From a virus, in IMG/VR virus record IMGVR_UViG_3300025603_000025, positions 1 to 46,606 of that record: a DNA stretch of 46,606 nt. One strand, written 5' to 3'. Under the pieces are notes generated by a model, which saw only the letters and a program-made list of their open reading frames with translations, did no database searches and was not told the DNA's origin. Made by a program: the position numbers and the translations under genes. This document shows positions 30,626-39,731 of this stretch, one piece after another (the first letter of the stretch is position 1; the number at the start of each line of letters is the position of its first letter).

Positions 30626-31362
30626 TGGTAACTCGTAAAAAAAAGACAATTGAAACAGAACCAACCAAGCCTCAACATGGACTGAAAATGAGGTTGGATG
30701 ATATGATGACGATTAGCCCTAAAACAGAGAAGCAGCAAGATTTCTTTGATGCCTACCAACAGGGTCATTACTTCTGTGCCTTGTCTGGTGTAGCTGGTAC
30801 AGGTAAAACTTACATTGCCTTCTACAAGGCGCTGGAAGAGGTTATGGACAAGAGTAACCCCTATCAGAAGTTGGTTATTATCCGGTCTAGTGTACAGAGT
30901 AGGGAGATGGGTCACTTACCGGGAGATGCAGCGGAGAAGATGAACCAGTTCACAGAGCCGTATAAGCAGATAGCCGCTGAGTTATTTAAACGTAAGGACG
31001 CTTGGGATAGGTTGGTAGAGCAGGGGTTCGTTGAGTTCTTGTCTACATCGTTTATTCGTGGTACTACGTTTAACAATGCCATTGTCATTCTAGACGAGAG
31101 TCAAAACTGTACAATGCATGAGTTGGATACCATTATTACCCGTGTAGGTCATACAAGTAAGTTCTTCTTATGTGGTGATTATCGTCAGGTGGACTTGAAG
31201 AAGAGGGATGATAAAAGCGGCTTGTTGGACTTCTTAACCATTATCCGTAACATGAAGGAGTTCACCGAGATTGAGTTCTCTGTGTCTGATATTGTGCGTA
31301 GTAGTTTGGTTAAGAATTACATTGTTGCTAAACTGAAATGGGAGGATGAGAATGTCAATTAG
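30625..31362 (+). CDS. phoH: PhoH-like ATPase
   Basis: 245 residues. P-loop GVAGTGKT (55-62), Walker B IVILDESQN, arginine-containing REMGHLPGD and the GDYRQVDL segment define the PhoH family. Common in phages of nutrient-poor water, where its role is still unclear (RNA metabolism or helicase activity proposed). TAATG overlap with the homing nuclease gene. Confidence 0.92.
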   Translation: MVTRKKKTIETEPTKPQHGLKMRLDDMMTISPKTEKQQDFFDAYQQGHYFCALSGVAGTGKTYIAFYKALEEVMDKSNPYQKLVIIRSSVQSREMGHLPGDAAEKMNQFTEPYKQIAAELFKRKDAWDRLVEQGFVEFLSTSFIRGTTFNNAIVILDESQNCTMHELDTIITRVGHTSKFFLCGDYRQVDLKKRDDKSGLLDFLTIIRNMKEFTEIEFSVSDIVRSSLVKNYIVAKLKWEDENVN

Positions 31363-31537
31363 CTTTGGATTACGTCAAGGTATAGGTATTGACATAGAGT
31401 TTAATGACAATGTATTTCATATTGTAGATTCTGATGAAAATGAAGACGGTGAGATGGCTTTGTTTATTGGAATGATTGTGAAGATACCCTTCATGTATTT
31501 CTACTTTGGAGATTTTTATTTAGAGGGAAGTGATTGA
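31352..31537 (+). CDS. small beta-rich protein, paralogue A
   Basis: 61 residues from ATG at 31352, 6 bases after GGGAGG, overlapping the phoH end by 11 bp. Shares layout (RQGxGxDIE, then VFHI/CHI, then an IVKIPF/ILKLPF strand and a YxGD motif) with the next gene, so the two are paralogues. Function unknown. Confidence 0.65.
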   Translation: MSISFGLRQGIGIDIEFNDNVFHIVDSDENEDGEMALFIGMIVKIPFMYFYFGDFYLEGSD

Positions 31538-31582
31538 ATCATTGATGTATAATAAATATGTTCAACTTAAAAGGATTTTACA

Positions 31583-31774
31583 ATGGTAGTGTTTAGAATA
31601 CGACAAGGTATGGGATTAGATATTGAATACTCCAGAGACATCTGTCACATCACTGAGGATGAAGATGGTCAAGAAAGACTTCTGGCATTCAATGGATTGA
31701 TATTGAAGCTGCCATTCTGTCAAATCTATTACGGAGATGCTGTGTATATAGACAAACCGGAGGACAATGAATGA
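31583..31774 (+). CDS. small beta-rich protein, paralogue B
   Basis: 63 residues, AAAGGA before the start. Paralogue of the preceding gene (RQGMGLDIEY, CHITEDEDG, LILKLPF, IYYGDA). Tandem duplication then divergence. Function unknown. Confidence 0.65.
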   Translation: MVVFRIRQGMGLDIEYSRDICHITEDEDGQERLLAFNGLILKLPFCQIYYGDAVYIDKPEDNE

Positions 31775-32247
31775 TTGAAGTTACCATCACTGACGACATG
31801 TTGTTAACCGCTAGAGATAAAGCATCAGAGATGGGCACTCTTCATAACAGCATTACGAGAGGTGGTGGTAACATCGCTGGTTTTATTGGAGAGGCTATTG
31901 CTCAGAAAGTATTGGGCGGTGTTCTTAACAATACATACGACTACGATCTAGTATTGGATGATGGTACAACTGTAGATGTTAAAACTAAACAGACATCAGT
32001 GGAGCCTAAAGATTCCTATGACTGTTCTATATCAGCGTTTAATACTAAACAGAAGTGTGACATGTATTGCTTTGTCCGTGTTAAAATAGACTACAGTGTT
32101 GGTTGGTATCTAGGTGTCTATGGTAAGGAGGCGTACATGAAAGACGCTGACTATATGGAGAAGGGAACTACTGATCCATCTAATGGATATGTTGTTAAGA
32201 GTAACTGTTATAATCTTAAGATTAAAAATCTAAAGGAGAAGCAATGA
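31771..32247 (+). CDS. PD-(D/E)XK nuclease-like protein
   Basis: 158 residues. GFIGEAIAQKVLG provides a helix with Glu41, followed by DYDLVLDDGTTVDVKTK, a hairpin with Asp59 and Asp69-Val-Lys71. This is the usual restriction-endonuclease-fold active site. Phage proteins of this type act as resolvases or DNA-degrading nucleases. ATGA overlaps on both sides. Confidence 0.7.
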   Translation: MIEVTITDDMLLTARDKASEMGTLHNSITRGGGNIAGFIGEAIAQKVLGGVLNNTYDYDLVLDDGTTVDVKTKQTSVEPKDSYDCSISAFNTKQKCDMYCFVRVKIDYSVGWYLGVYGKEAYMKDADYMEKGTTDPSNGYVVKSNCYNLKIKNLKEKQ

Positions 32248-32435
32248 GAGAAGAACGATCACCACCTTTATCGTTTCAATTCAAAGAGGGTTATTATGCT
32301 TTCAGCAGGGGCTGGCTTAATAACAAGTATGAGAGTACAGCAAGCAAAGGATTAGAGTGGCAAAGAGGTTTTGACAGAGCCTACTTTGACAACCTTCACA
32401 AACTAAATCAACGTGTCCTTAGCTCAGTTGGATAG
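32244..32435 (+). CDS. small hypothetical protein ending inside the tRNA gene
   Basis: 63 residues, ATGA overlap with the nuclease gene. Contains an (A/S)FxxGWxNxxYxS-like aromatic motif (FSRGWLNNKYES). The last eight codons and stop lie within the first 23 bases of the tRNA-Arg gene, so transcript processing would remove its 3' end. Function unknown. Confidence 0.55.
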   Translation: MREERSPPLSFQFKEGYYAFSRGWLNNKYESTASKGLEWQRGFDRAYFDNLHKLNQRVLSSVG

Positions 32436-32489
32436 AGCAACAGCCTTCTAAGCTGTAGGTCAGAGGTTCAAATCCTCTAGGACGCACCA
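32413..32489 (+). tRNA. tRNA-Arg(UCU)
   Basis: 77 nt including encoded CCA. Acceptor GTGTCCT/AGGACGC (one U-G pair), D stem GCTC/GAGC, anticodon stem ACAGC/GCTGT with loop CTTCTAA (anticodon TCT, reads AGA), T stem AGAGG/CCTCT with TTCAAAT. All arms are complete. It may support AGA-rich late genes, or mark an att site for the integrase. Confidence 0.95.
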
Positions 32490-32496
32490 TCTAAAA

Positions 32497-32520
32497 AGCC
32501 AGCATTGCGCTGGCTTTTTT
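32497..32520. terminator. bidirectional terminator at convergent junction
   Basis: AGCCAGC (32497-32503) and GCTGGCT (32509-32515) form a 7-bp GC-rich stem with a 5-nt loop, flanked by A-run and T-run. It serves the rightward early arm and the leftward late arm, whose last stop codon is at 32523. Confidence 0.9.
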
Positions 32521-32522
32521 CA

Positions 32523-34217
32523 TTAACGAATTACTAATCCACCCCTATTAAACTGATCAGTAAGTTTCAACATCGCTTCGTTACTCTTTGTACGAACTGG
32601 ATTCTTACTATCTGGTCTAAGCTTAATTGATTCACCAAGCTTTATTGTGTCATAAGCTTCAATGTTATCAGCCCTAGCTGTCATACCATTCTCTCTAAGA
32701 ACCTTAGCCAGCTTCTTTAACTCTGTGCTGTTCATGCCAAGCTTAACAAACTCTCGTTGGTATCGTTGACCAGCACCACCTGTCACAGAAGTAGCCTTGC
32801 TCATCTTGCTGACAGCTTTAACATAGTCTCTAATCAAGTTGTATTTCAACACAGCTTCTTTCTTAGTGCTAACTTCTGTACCTACACCAATCTTTCCACG
32901 TAGCTTATTCAAATCTCCCTCTAAAGAAAGCAATCCCTCTTGAACTTCTTTAACTTGGCTTGTAGATTTCTTCAGAAGATAATTATCTCTAAGCTTCTCT
33001 GCTTCAACGAATGTATCTTCTGTTTCCTTAAGTCTACCTCTAGGGATTCCCAATGGCCTAGTTGTCTTAGGATCACCACTGATTGTTTTTAAGATTACGT
33101 TCATGTTCATTTTATCGTAATCCTTCTCAGACATGTCAACCTTTAAGAACTTATACTCTGGATATGGAAACTCCACTGACAAGTATGATGATGGATCTCT
33201 ACCACCAAAAGCATCTTTCTCTATAAAGCCAAGATTTAAATCTTTAGTGAATGATGTAGCATTCATGTTAAGCTCAGCTTGGTTACCTTTGTCTGGAGAG
33301 AATCCCTCTGACTTAATCAGGTTTGCATCACCTCCACCTGCTGATCCATGAAACAGTTTAATTGGTGGATTATCTTTATACTTGTTACGCAACACTTCAA
33401 GTAATGATTGTTGTCTCTCAGCAATAGATTTGAATTGAGCTACATCATCTTTGTTAGATGGAATAAACTCTCTACCAGTTGCTGCTCTAAACTCACCTTG
33501 AGTTTTACCAAGAACAATGTCATCATACTCAGCGTATTCCAATCCCTTTTTAAGGTCTCCGAACAACGCAGTTCTTAGTTGCTTAACTTCTCTAATAAAC
33601 TTATCTCTTTGATCTCTTCGTTGAATACCAATGGGGTCTCCCATCTTTGCAATAGGTGATACAGCCTCTGCTCCCTTTGTAGCAATCTCAATGGCTTGCT
33701 TATCAGCAGCTTCCTTCTTCTTTATATTAGGGTCAATGTAAAATGGATTAGCCTTCTCAGCAGCAATCTTCTTAGCCTTCTTAAACCCAGCATCGGATAG
33801 CAACTCTCCTTGATCAGGAAAGTCTTCGTCCATTGGGTATGGTATAGACTTGTCACCGCTCTTCTTTGAGAAGCTCCACTCCATTGCTAGTTCATTAGCA
33901 AACTGCTGAGGGGCTTGATCAATCAGCTCATCCACTGACATACCGTAGTCGCTGGCGATCTTCTTCTCCATTGCTGAGATTTCAGTATCATCAATACCAG
34001 TGAACCAATCATTGTATCCAGACCCATCAGGGCCAACATACTTACCCTTTGAAACTGGTGTCATCACCTCAGCTTCAAACGGAGATGGAACTTCAGCAGC
34101 CTTCTGCATGTCACCCATCAGCTTCTTTGATGGGGACACTACTTCTTCAAGAACATCTCCAGATATCCTGCTTAAGTTCTTTGTAGCTTTACCTATTGCT
34201 TTATTAAATAGTCCCAT
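32523..34217 (-). CDS. internal virion protein with possible ADP-ribosyltransferase domain
   Basis: 564 residues. Helical, charged N-terminal half (1-280). Residues 285-420 include LFHGSAGGG (His290) and, about 30 residues on, NATSFTKDLNLGF (Thr321-Ser322) and SSYLSVEF (Tyr345, Glu349). The order H-G-(S/T), TSF and a later acidic residue resembles the H-Y-E or R-S-E cores of ADP-ribosyltransferases. The helical C-terminal part ends NRGGLVIR. It is last in the late arm, downstream of a 1119-residue virion protein (1-bp overlap), so it may be packaged and ejected. The domain call is an inference. Confidence 0.55.
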   Translation of the reverse strand: MGLFNKAIGKATKNLSRISGDVLEEVVSPSKKLMGDMQKAAEVPSPFEAEVMTPVSKGKYVGPDGSGYNDWFTGIDDTEISAMEKKIASDYGMSVDELIDQAPQQFANELAMEWSFSKKSGDKSIPYPMDEDFPDQGELLSDAGFKKAKKIAAEKANPFYIDPNIKKKEAADKQAIEIATKGAEAVSPIAKMGDPIGIQRRDQRDKFIREVKQLRTALFGDLKKGLEYAEYDDIVLGKTQGEFRAATGREFIPSNKDDVAQFKSIAERQQSLLEVLRNKYKDNPPIKLFHGSAGGGDANLIKSEGFSPDKGNQAELNMNATSFTKDLNLGFIEKDAFGGRDPSSYLSVEFPYPEYKFLKVDMSEKDYDKMNMNVILKTISGDPKTTRPLGIPRGRLKETEDTFVEAEKLRDNYLLKKSTSQVKEVQEGLLSLEGDLNKLRGKIGVGTEVSTKKEAVLKYNLIRDYVKAVSKMSKATSVTGGAGQRYQREFVKLGMNSTELKKLAKVLRENGMTARADNIEAYDTIKLGESIKLRPDSKNPVRTKSNEAMLKLTDQFNRGGLVIR

Positions 34218-37200
34218 TATTCGAAGCTTCCTTTTTTAACAAGGTCAAGTTCAAACTTGTACCAGTCAACATCTTGGTAGTCATTGGCTTCTTCCATTGT
34301 CATACCATAATCTTTATTGTATCTCTCATTAATGAATCTTCTTGTAAGATCTGGCAGTTTGTTGAACTGAAGCTTGTAGTATTTATCTCTCTTCTCATCG
34401 TCCCACTGCATCTCATCCATAACCCTACCTTTAATGAAGCTTACAGATTCACGAATCACTTCATGCATTGCAATCTTCTTCTCAAGGAATGTAGCGCGTT
34501 GATACTCTTCATCTGCAATCAATTCTTTAACAAGAGGTAGGACATCTTTGTTGATCTCTCTAACGATCTTGTTATCAAACTCTTTACTTCCAGTTGATCT
34601 ACCATACACTGAGTATGGATTGATTTGAAGTCTTGTTATTTCTTTCTCAGCACCACTCTTATTAGGCATCTGTCTAATACCAATTAGACGGTTAAACAAC
34701 TCACCCTCTTTGTAGATGTTCTCACTCTCTCTGAATCGTGGTGCTGCCTCTGGTAAGTATTCTTTAAGAATAGGAAGTTTGTTCATGATTCTCTGAACAG
34801 CAGCAGTACCACCACCTTCACCTTCATCTAACACGTTCGGATCTCTAGCGAGTGACCCTTCTTCTCTTAGCATATCAATGGTGTCATATGCTTGTTTGAA
34901 AACAAAAGGCTGTGAGAATCTACCAACGTAATCACCAACTACTTTACCGATTGCAATTTGCAATTGATCAGCTGACTTCTCAGAGTCCATTGCAGCGGCT
35001 ATGTTATCAAAGAAATAACCTGATGTACCTGCTGGCAACTTCATACCAAGAAACGACTCAATCATATCACCAGTCTTTGCTGGCTCACCCTTGTCCATCT
35101 TAACCATGAAGTCAGCAACTGCCATGTATGGGCCAATAGGGAACAGAGATCTAACGTCTGTTATACCACCCTCTGTCAACTTAACATTGAACCAATCTTC
35201 ACCTTGATTATTTTCTCTGTAGTTGTAAGCTGCATAGAGAGCTGATGTTCCAACAACACCCTGTGCAAACTTCATGTTAGCTTGACGGAACATTACCTGT
35301 GAAGCTTCTTCCTTACCTTCTTTTTGCAGTGCTCTGGCAGTTAGGAAGTCTCCACCAGCACCAAAGAGTCCACCAGCAGGGCTATACCTGTACTGAAAAG
35401 CCATAGCGTTTGCCATGAATCTTGGGAAAGGAATAGCTAATGATGATAAAGGAATTGTTTCAACTAGTTTAACAATCATCGATGCTCCAGTCTCACCCAT
35501 TGTCTCTAAGTTTCTTACACCCTTCTTAGTCTCTTTAGGCATATAAGAGAACGTTGACTTCAATGAATCATTCATTGCTCTTTTAATAACAGGAGCTGGT
35601 ACAACTTTATTCTTTGCCAAGATGTCAGTGTACAGATCAATACCTTGATCCTTAAGCTGCTTAGCAACAGAGTCTGTAAACACTGCCCTACGGAATACAC
35701 CGTCAACAGCAACGTTCATTGTGTTAGCCCATCGACCAAGCTTACTAATGTCTTGCTCTCCAGTCTCTTGTAAAGACTTGAACAATGTATCTCTAGCTGT
35801 TGGGTTGAACTTCAGAATCTCTTCAGCAGTTTGGTATGACAGATTCTTCTTCTTTGTATCCACTAAATTAAAGAACACACCAACAGCATCAGCATATGAT
35901 TCTGATATTATCTTTGTTGCATCTCCAGTTTTAACACCTGTCAAAGCTCCTTTAACACCAACACCTGCTGCGTAAACAATACCCTCAAGCATTGTTGAAC
36001 CAGCTTTCAATGTCATACCTATACTTGTACCGACAATGTTTCGCATAAGAGTGTCAATACCGGATGTGATCCAAACCTTACTCTCTCTATCAATTCTTCT
36101 AAGGAAGTCTATGCCTTTAGCAAAAGCACCAACACGCTCATCTTCTGAACCGTAAAGCTCATCAAACTTCTTCTTAAGAGCGGTGTCTTCCTTTGTTACA
36201 TTCTTTGCAAATTGAGAAAGAGCATTAAGAGTTTGACCACTGGCTGAGCCAGATGCTAAGAACATACCAGCGTATTCATTCTTACTAATACCAAGCTGCA
36301 TCAAACCTTGCTCAACAGCAGTGTCGTCAAGAGCATCGGATGATGTGATGATTCTAGCGATAACATCTTGAACTCTCTCACCCTTCATCTTTCCATACTC
36401 AGCAGGGTTTGATTGCCACATCTTATATGCAGCCTGTGCTGTAATCCTAACGTAATCTACTTTAACTCTTGGATCTGTGATAATACCTTCAGGGTCTAAA
36501 GCATCTACAATACTATTACCGTGAGCCTTCATATACCCTTCAACGGCCTCGTCCATGCCATCGCTGATTGGCCCCATCACTATCTCTTCTAGCTTTGTTG
36601 GAGGCTGTGCAATGGTGTCAGCAACCTTTGCTTGACGCTTCTTGATCTCTTCGTTTATCAAGTTCATTGTCTTGGATGGATCTTTGTTAACACCTGCATA
36701 CGTAGATATACCACCCAGTGCAGCACTAACAACACCTACAAGACCAACAACACCCCAGTTAACTTCTTCAGGTTCTTCGTCAAGCTTTTCTAGAACAGTG
36801 TTAGAAAGATTCTGATCTGTAATGGCAGCAGCAGCACCAATGAGACCTTCTGATACAGCACCATACCCAGCAGCTTTCTTAGCAACTTGCTTTAGTCCTT
36901 GCTCTGCAAGTTCTTTTGTTGCAGCTGTTCCAGCAACTCTGGCAGCACCAGCTGTTGCAATCTTACCAACACCAAATCCAAGATAAGACACTGGGTCTAC
37001 TGCAATAGCTTTGATGATGTCGTAGTATGGAGAGATGCCACCTTGACCACCCTCTTCATAGAAGCTGGCAGTGTTACCATAAACCTTACGAGCAAGTGCA
37101 GACTTCCTAGCTTCTTCAGGATCAGCGTTCTTAATATATGACAACTCACTGATCGTACCGTATGTGTTAAAGTCAGTGAATCGTTGATCAGCTAGAAACT

Positions 37201-37576
37201 CATTAACAAAGTCTTCTCTGCTATCACCTTCTTTAAACTCTTTATCCTGTCTAAGCTTCTGCACATCTTTAATAACACCAAAGAGGCTTTCGTCTTTAAC
37301 CAAGTTGCTGACAGAAAACTGCTTAGAGAAGTCTAAGTCAGCAACGTCAACACCTTTGGAGACATCAGGTATGTCAACTTCATCTGGTTGATCTAACAGT
37401 TTGAAAGCTCTTTGACGCTCAGCTTCAATGTCAACTGGAGCCACATCTTCTACAACTGGAGCTACATCATTGTTGATACCAAATGCAAGATCTGTCTGAT
37501 TGTCAACAAACAAAGCATCATTGTCCAACAATTTAAATGCTCGTTGTCGTTCTTCTTCTAGTTCTTCTGGGGTCAT
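34217..37576 (-). CDS. large internal virion protein
   Basis: 1119 residues, the largest gene. The N-terminus holds a duplicated ERQRAFKLLD motif in an acidic, disordered stretch. Around 190-300 is an alanine/glycine-rich, partly hydrophobic part (GVVGLVGVVSAALGGISTYA) that could insert in a membrane. The remainder is helical. Size and position fit the gp16-like ejection proteins of podoviruses, which form the channel for DNA entry. No transglycosylase motif is visible. 1-bp overlap with the downstream gene. Confidence 0.7.
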   Translation of the reverse strand: MTPEELEEERQRAFKLLDNDALFVDNQTDLAFGINNDVAPVVEDVAPVDIEAERQRAFKLLDQPDEVDIPDVSKGVDVADLDFSKQFSVSNLVKDESLFGVIKDVQKLRQDKEFKEGDSREDFVNEFLADQRFTDFNTYGTISELSYIKNADPEEARKSALARKVYGNTASFYEEGGQGGISPYYDIIKAIAVDPVSYLGFGVGKIATAGAARVAGTAATKELAEQGLKQVAKKAAGYGAVSEGLIGAAAAITDQNLSNTVLEKLDEEPEEVNWGVVGLVGVVSAALGGISTYAGVNKDPSKTMNLINEEIKKRQAKVADTIAQPPTKLEEIVMGPISDGMDEAVEGYMKAHGNSIVDALDPEGIITDPRVKVDYVRITAQAAYKMWQSNPAEYGKMKGERVQDVIARIITSSDALDDTAVEQGLMQLGISKNEYAGMFLASGSASGQTLNALSQFAKNVTKEDTALKKKFDELYGSEDERVGAFAKGIDFLRRIDRESKVWITSGIDTLMRNIVGTSIGMTLKAGSTMLEGIVYAAGVGVKGALTGVKTGDATKIISESYADAVGVFFNLVDTKKKNLSYQTAEEILKFNPTARDTLFKSLQETGEQDISKLGRWANTMNVAVDGVFRRAVFTDSVAKQLKDQGIDLYTDILAKNKVVPAPVIKRAMNDSLKSTFSYMPKETKKGVRNLETMGETGASMIVKLVETIPLSSLAIPFPRFMANAMAFQYRYSPAGGLFGAGGDFLTARALQKEGKEEASQVMFRQANMKFAQGVVGTSALYAAYNYRENNQGEDWFNVKLTEGGITDVRSLFPIGPYMAVADFMVKMDKGEPAKTGDMIESFLGMKLPAGTSGYFFDNIAAAMDSEKSADQLQIAIGKVVGDYVGRFSQPFVFKQAYDTIDMLREEGSLARDPNVLDEGEGGGTAAVQRIMNKLPILKEYLPEAAPRFRESENIYKEGELFNRLIGIRQMPNKSGAEKEITRLQINPYSVYGRSTGSKEFDNKIVREINKDVLPLVKELIADEEYQRATFLEKKIAMHEVIRESVSFIKGRVMDEMQWDDEKRDKYYKLQFNKLPDLTRRFINERYNKDYGMTMEEANDYQDVDWYKFELDLVKKGSFE

Positions 37577-37585
37577 TGTTTTCCT

Positions 37586-39073
37586 TTACGCTCCACCGAT
37601 TGGACTATCTGGTTGGAATTTATTTTGATTTGGCATAGAGCCACGATCCATTGCTGGTGGCATTACCGCTGCTGGAGGATTCACTTTAGCAACACGATCA
37701 ATCTCTTCTTGAGTGTACCCCATAGACAACATCGTTGCATCGCTAATGTTCTGATTCTTAAGCCTTGACACTCTCATATCTACAGCTTCTGGACCTTGCT
37801 GCCTTGTTGCATCCAAAGCTCTTTGTGCTTTTTCACCATCTGTGAGAATAACGAAACCTTCACCTCTTTGTTCAACATCAATACCTCGATCAGAAAGTAA
37901 AGATCTAACACGCAAAGTGTTATTCTTTGACAGCTTTCCGTTGTCATCAATTGCACCAGCCATCTTAAGCTTATCTAAAATCTTAGCATTAATTGCAGCG
38001 TTGTAAGCTCTTGCAAACTCTGGCGTTCCTTCTCTCAGTGCATCCTTACCTTGACCCCAAGTCTTAAGCTTTGTACGAGGGTCGGTAAAGATATTAAGGT
38101 TAACGGCATCTTTAACACCGTTGATCATTGAGCTAATAACATTCCATTTATTTTCTGGATTATTTTCAGAAGCCGCTCTGCTAGCATCGGCAACATCTTT
38201 AGCATGTAACAATTCACGTTGTAGCCAATTCTTAGACCACTGTCTTTCTTCATCTGTATAATTAGTTGGCTCTCTTTGAATCATTAATGCTTTTGCATTG
38301 TCTTGCTGTAGCTGCTGAGTAGCGCTCATGGTTGACTTTTCTAAGTCATTTAACTTATTTTGCAAAGCCTCTGTCTCAGGAGCATCACGTCCATTATTAC
38401 GGATAGAATCATAGATGTCTTGCTTGAGAGTTTCAAGTTGCTCACTGCTGCTGTCTCTTTTAGTAAGAGTTGCAGCCGTCAATCCACCATACGCATCTGG
38501 TGAAGATGCCTTATATCCTTCGTATGACAACAACTCTGCTGCACTAGCACCAAACGCTGAAGCCAAAGTCTCCATCTTCTTATTAGTTGGTGATGTATTG
38601 GCAAAGAATGTGCTATTCATCTGACGCTCTTGCACCTTGCTTTGATCAATTGTTGGACGCTGATCAAGACTAGCAATATAGTCTTGAGCTGTTTTAAACT
38701 TTTCAGGTATCTTATCTTTATTAGCTATAATAATCTTATCAAGATTAATACGGCTAACACCTTCAACGTCTGTAAAGGTTTCAAAGTTCTTAGATTCATG
38801 AATTGATTTCAACTGAGCTGTAAGCATTGGATTGGAGGCAATAACAATACGTTGCGCTTCTGTTGCGTGTGGTGCAATAGTGTTGAGGTATGATAGATTG
38901 TTTCGTGCAAGGTCAATCTTCTCTTTGTTCTCAGCATCAACCACTGACTTGTTAGCGGCAGCTATTCTGAAACGATTAAGCATTAAAGCTTCTTCATCTT
39001 TACGTTCTCTGTCAATCTTTTCACTAGTTGCTTTAGAGAAACCAGTGATTAGTCCCATCATCTTTACGTTCAT
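37586..39073 (-). CDS. internal virion protein, coiled-coil
   Basis: 495 residues, highly charged, almost entirely helical with long predicted coiled-coils, and a proline/asparagine-rich C-terminal tail (NPPAAVMPPAMDRGSMPN). Met at residues 5 or 6 could be the true start. Position upstream of the 1119-residue protein fits a gp15-like internal core or ejection protein. It overlaps the gene before it by 4 bp. Confidence 0.65.
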   Translation of the reverse strand: MNVKMMGLITGFSKATSEKIDRERKDEEALMLNRFRIAAANKSVVDAENKEKIDLARNNLSYLNTIAPHATEAQRIVIASNPMLTAQLKSIHESKNFETFTDVEGVSRINLDKIIIANKDKIPEKFKTAQDYIASLDQRPTIDQSKVQERQMNSTFFANTSPTNKKMETLASAFGASAAELLSYEGYKASSPDAYGGLTAATLTKRDSSSEQLETLKQDIYDSIRNNGRDAPETEALQNKLNDLEKSTMSATQQLQQDNAKALMIQREPTNYTDEERQWSKNWLQRELLHAKDVADASRAASENNPENKWNVISSMINGVKDAVNLNIFTDPRTKLKTWGQGKDALREGTPEFARAYNAAINAKILDKLKMAGAIDDNGKLSKNNTLRVRSLLSDRGIDVEQRGEGFVILTDGEKAQRALDATRQQGPEAVDMRVSRLKNQNISDATMLSMGYTQEEIDRVAKVNPPAAVMPPAMDRGSMPNQNKFQPDSPIGGA

Positions 39074-39534
39074 AGCTGATCACCTTTACTCATTAAGCCC
39101 TTCTTAGCAGGAACTTCTTCTTTAATTTTAGCAACACCTTCTGCTATAACCTTACGCATTGTTTCTTCATCAATCATAGTGGTGTCAATGATGTCTTCAT
39201 CATCCATCACATACTTAACATCAGAGATATCACCAATTGTTTTGATAAGTTCAACAAGGACTGGAACAACCATAGTACCTAAGTCAATTGAATGAATACC
39301 CTTCATAACACCAGACAACATCATTGTTTCAGCCAAGCTGATAACAGAGATGTTATTACTCAATGCATTAGAGATTGTTGTAATAGAATTAGTTGTAACA
39401 AGAGCATCTGAATAGTAATCAACAACATCTGTCATCTCAGAAAACTTAGGAGGTTGCTCCCACGGATTGTTACCGGGTTCTCCAGTCAATGACATTCCCG
39501 GAATAGGACCATTTAATAAAAACTTATCTTCCAT
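39070..39534 (-). CDS. conserved small virion-associated protein
   Basis: 154 residues. The N-terminus (PIPGMSLTGEPGNNPWEQPP) and MLSGVMKGIHSIDLGTMVVPVLVE block are recognisable from other aquatic podoviruses, always among internal virion genes. Function unknown. Couples to its neighbour by ATGA overlap. Confidence 0.7.
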   Translation of the reverse strand: MEDKFLLNGPIPGMSLTGEPGNNPWEQPPKFSEMTDVVDYYSDALVTTNSITTISNALSNNISVISLAETMMLSGVMKGIHSIDLGTMVVPVLVELIKTIGDISDVKYVMDDEDIIDTTMIDEETMRKVIAEGVAKIKEEVPAKKGLMSKGDQL

Positions 39535-39721
39535 TTAAAACCTCTTGCTTTTGTTTTCTAATCATAGACACGTATCTAGCTAGATTAGCTGTTGCTGAAG
39601 AATCATTAGAAGCTTTCTTCTCAGATGGTGACAACAACCCATTGATTGAAGTCTTCTTTTTACTAGATTGATTTTCAATATATGTATCAATCTGCTGTAT
39701 CATTTTAGTATATTTGTTCAT
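39524..39721 (-). CDS. small hypothetical protein
   Basis: 65 residues from Met at 39721, chosen because AGGAT lies 6 bases upstream; the frame opens at 39745. Lysine/serine-rich helix pair. Overlaps the downstream gene by 11 bp. Function unknown. Confidence 0.6.
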   Translation of the reverse strand: MNKYTKMIQQIDTYIENQSSKKKTSINGLLSPSEKKASNDSSATANLARYVSMIRKQKQEVLNGR

Positions 39722-39731
39722 ATAAATCCTA

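Noticed and set aside
31548-31553. TATAAT before the second small paralogue
   Set aside because: No acceptable -35 box lies 16-18 bp upstream and the extended -10 TG is misplaced.
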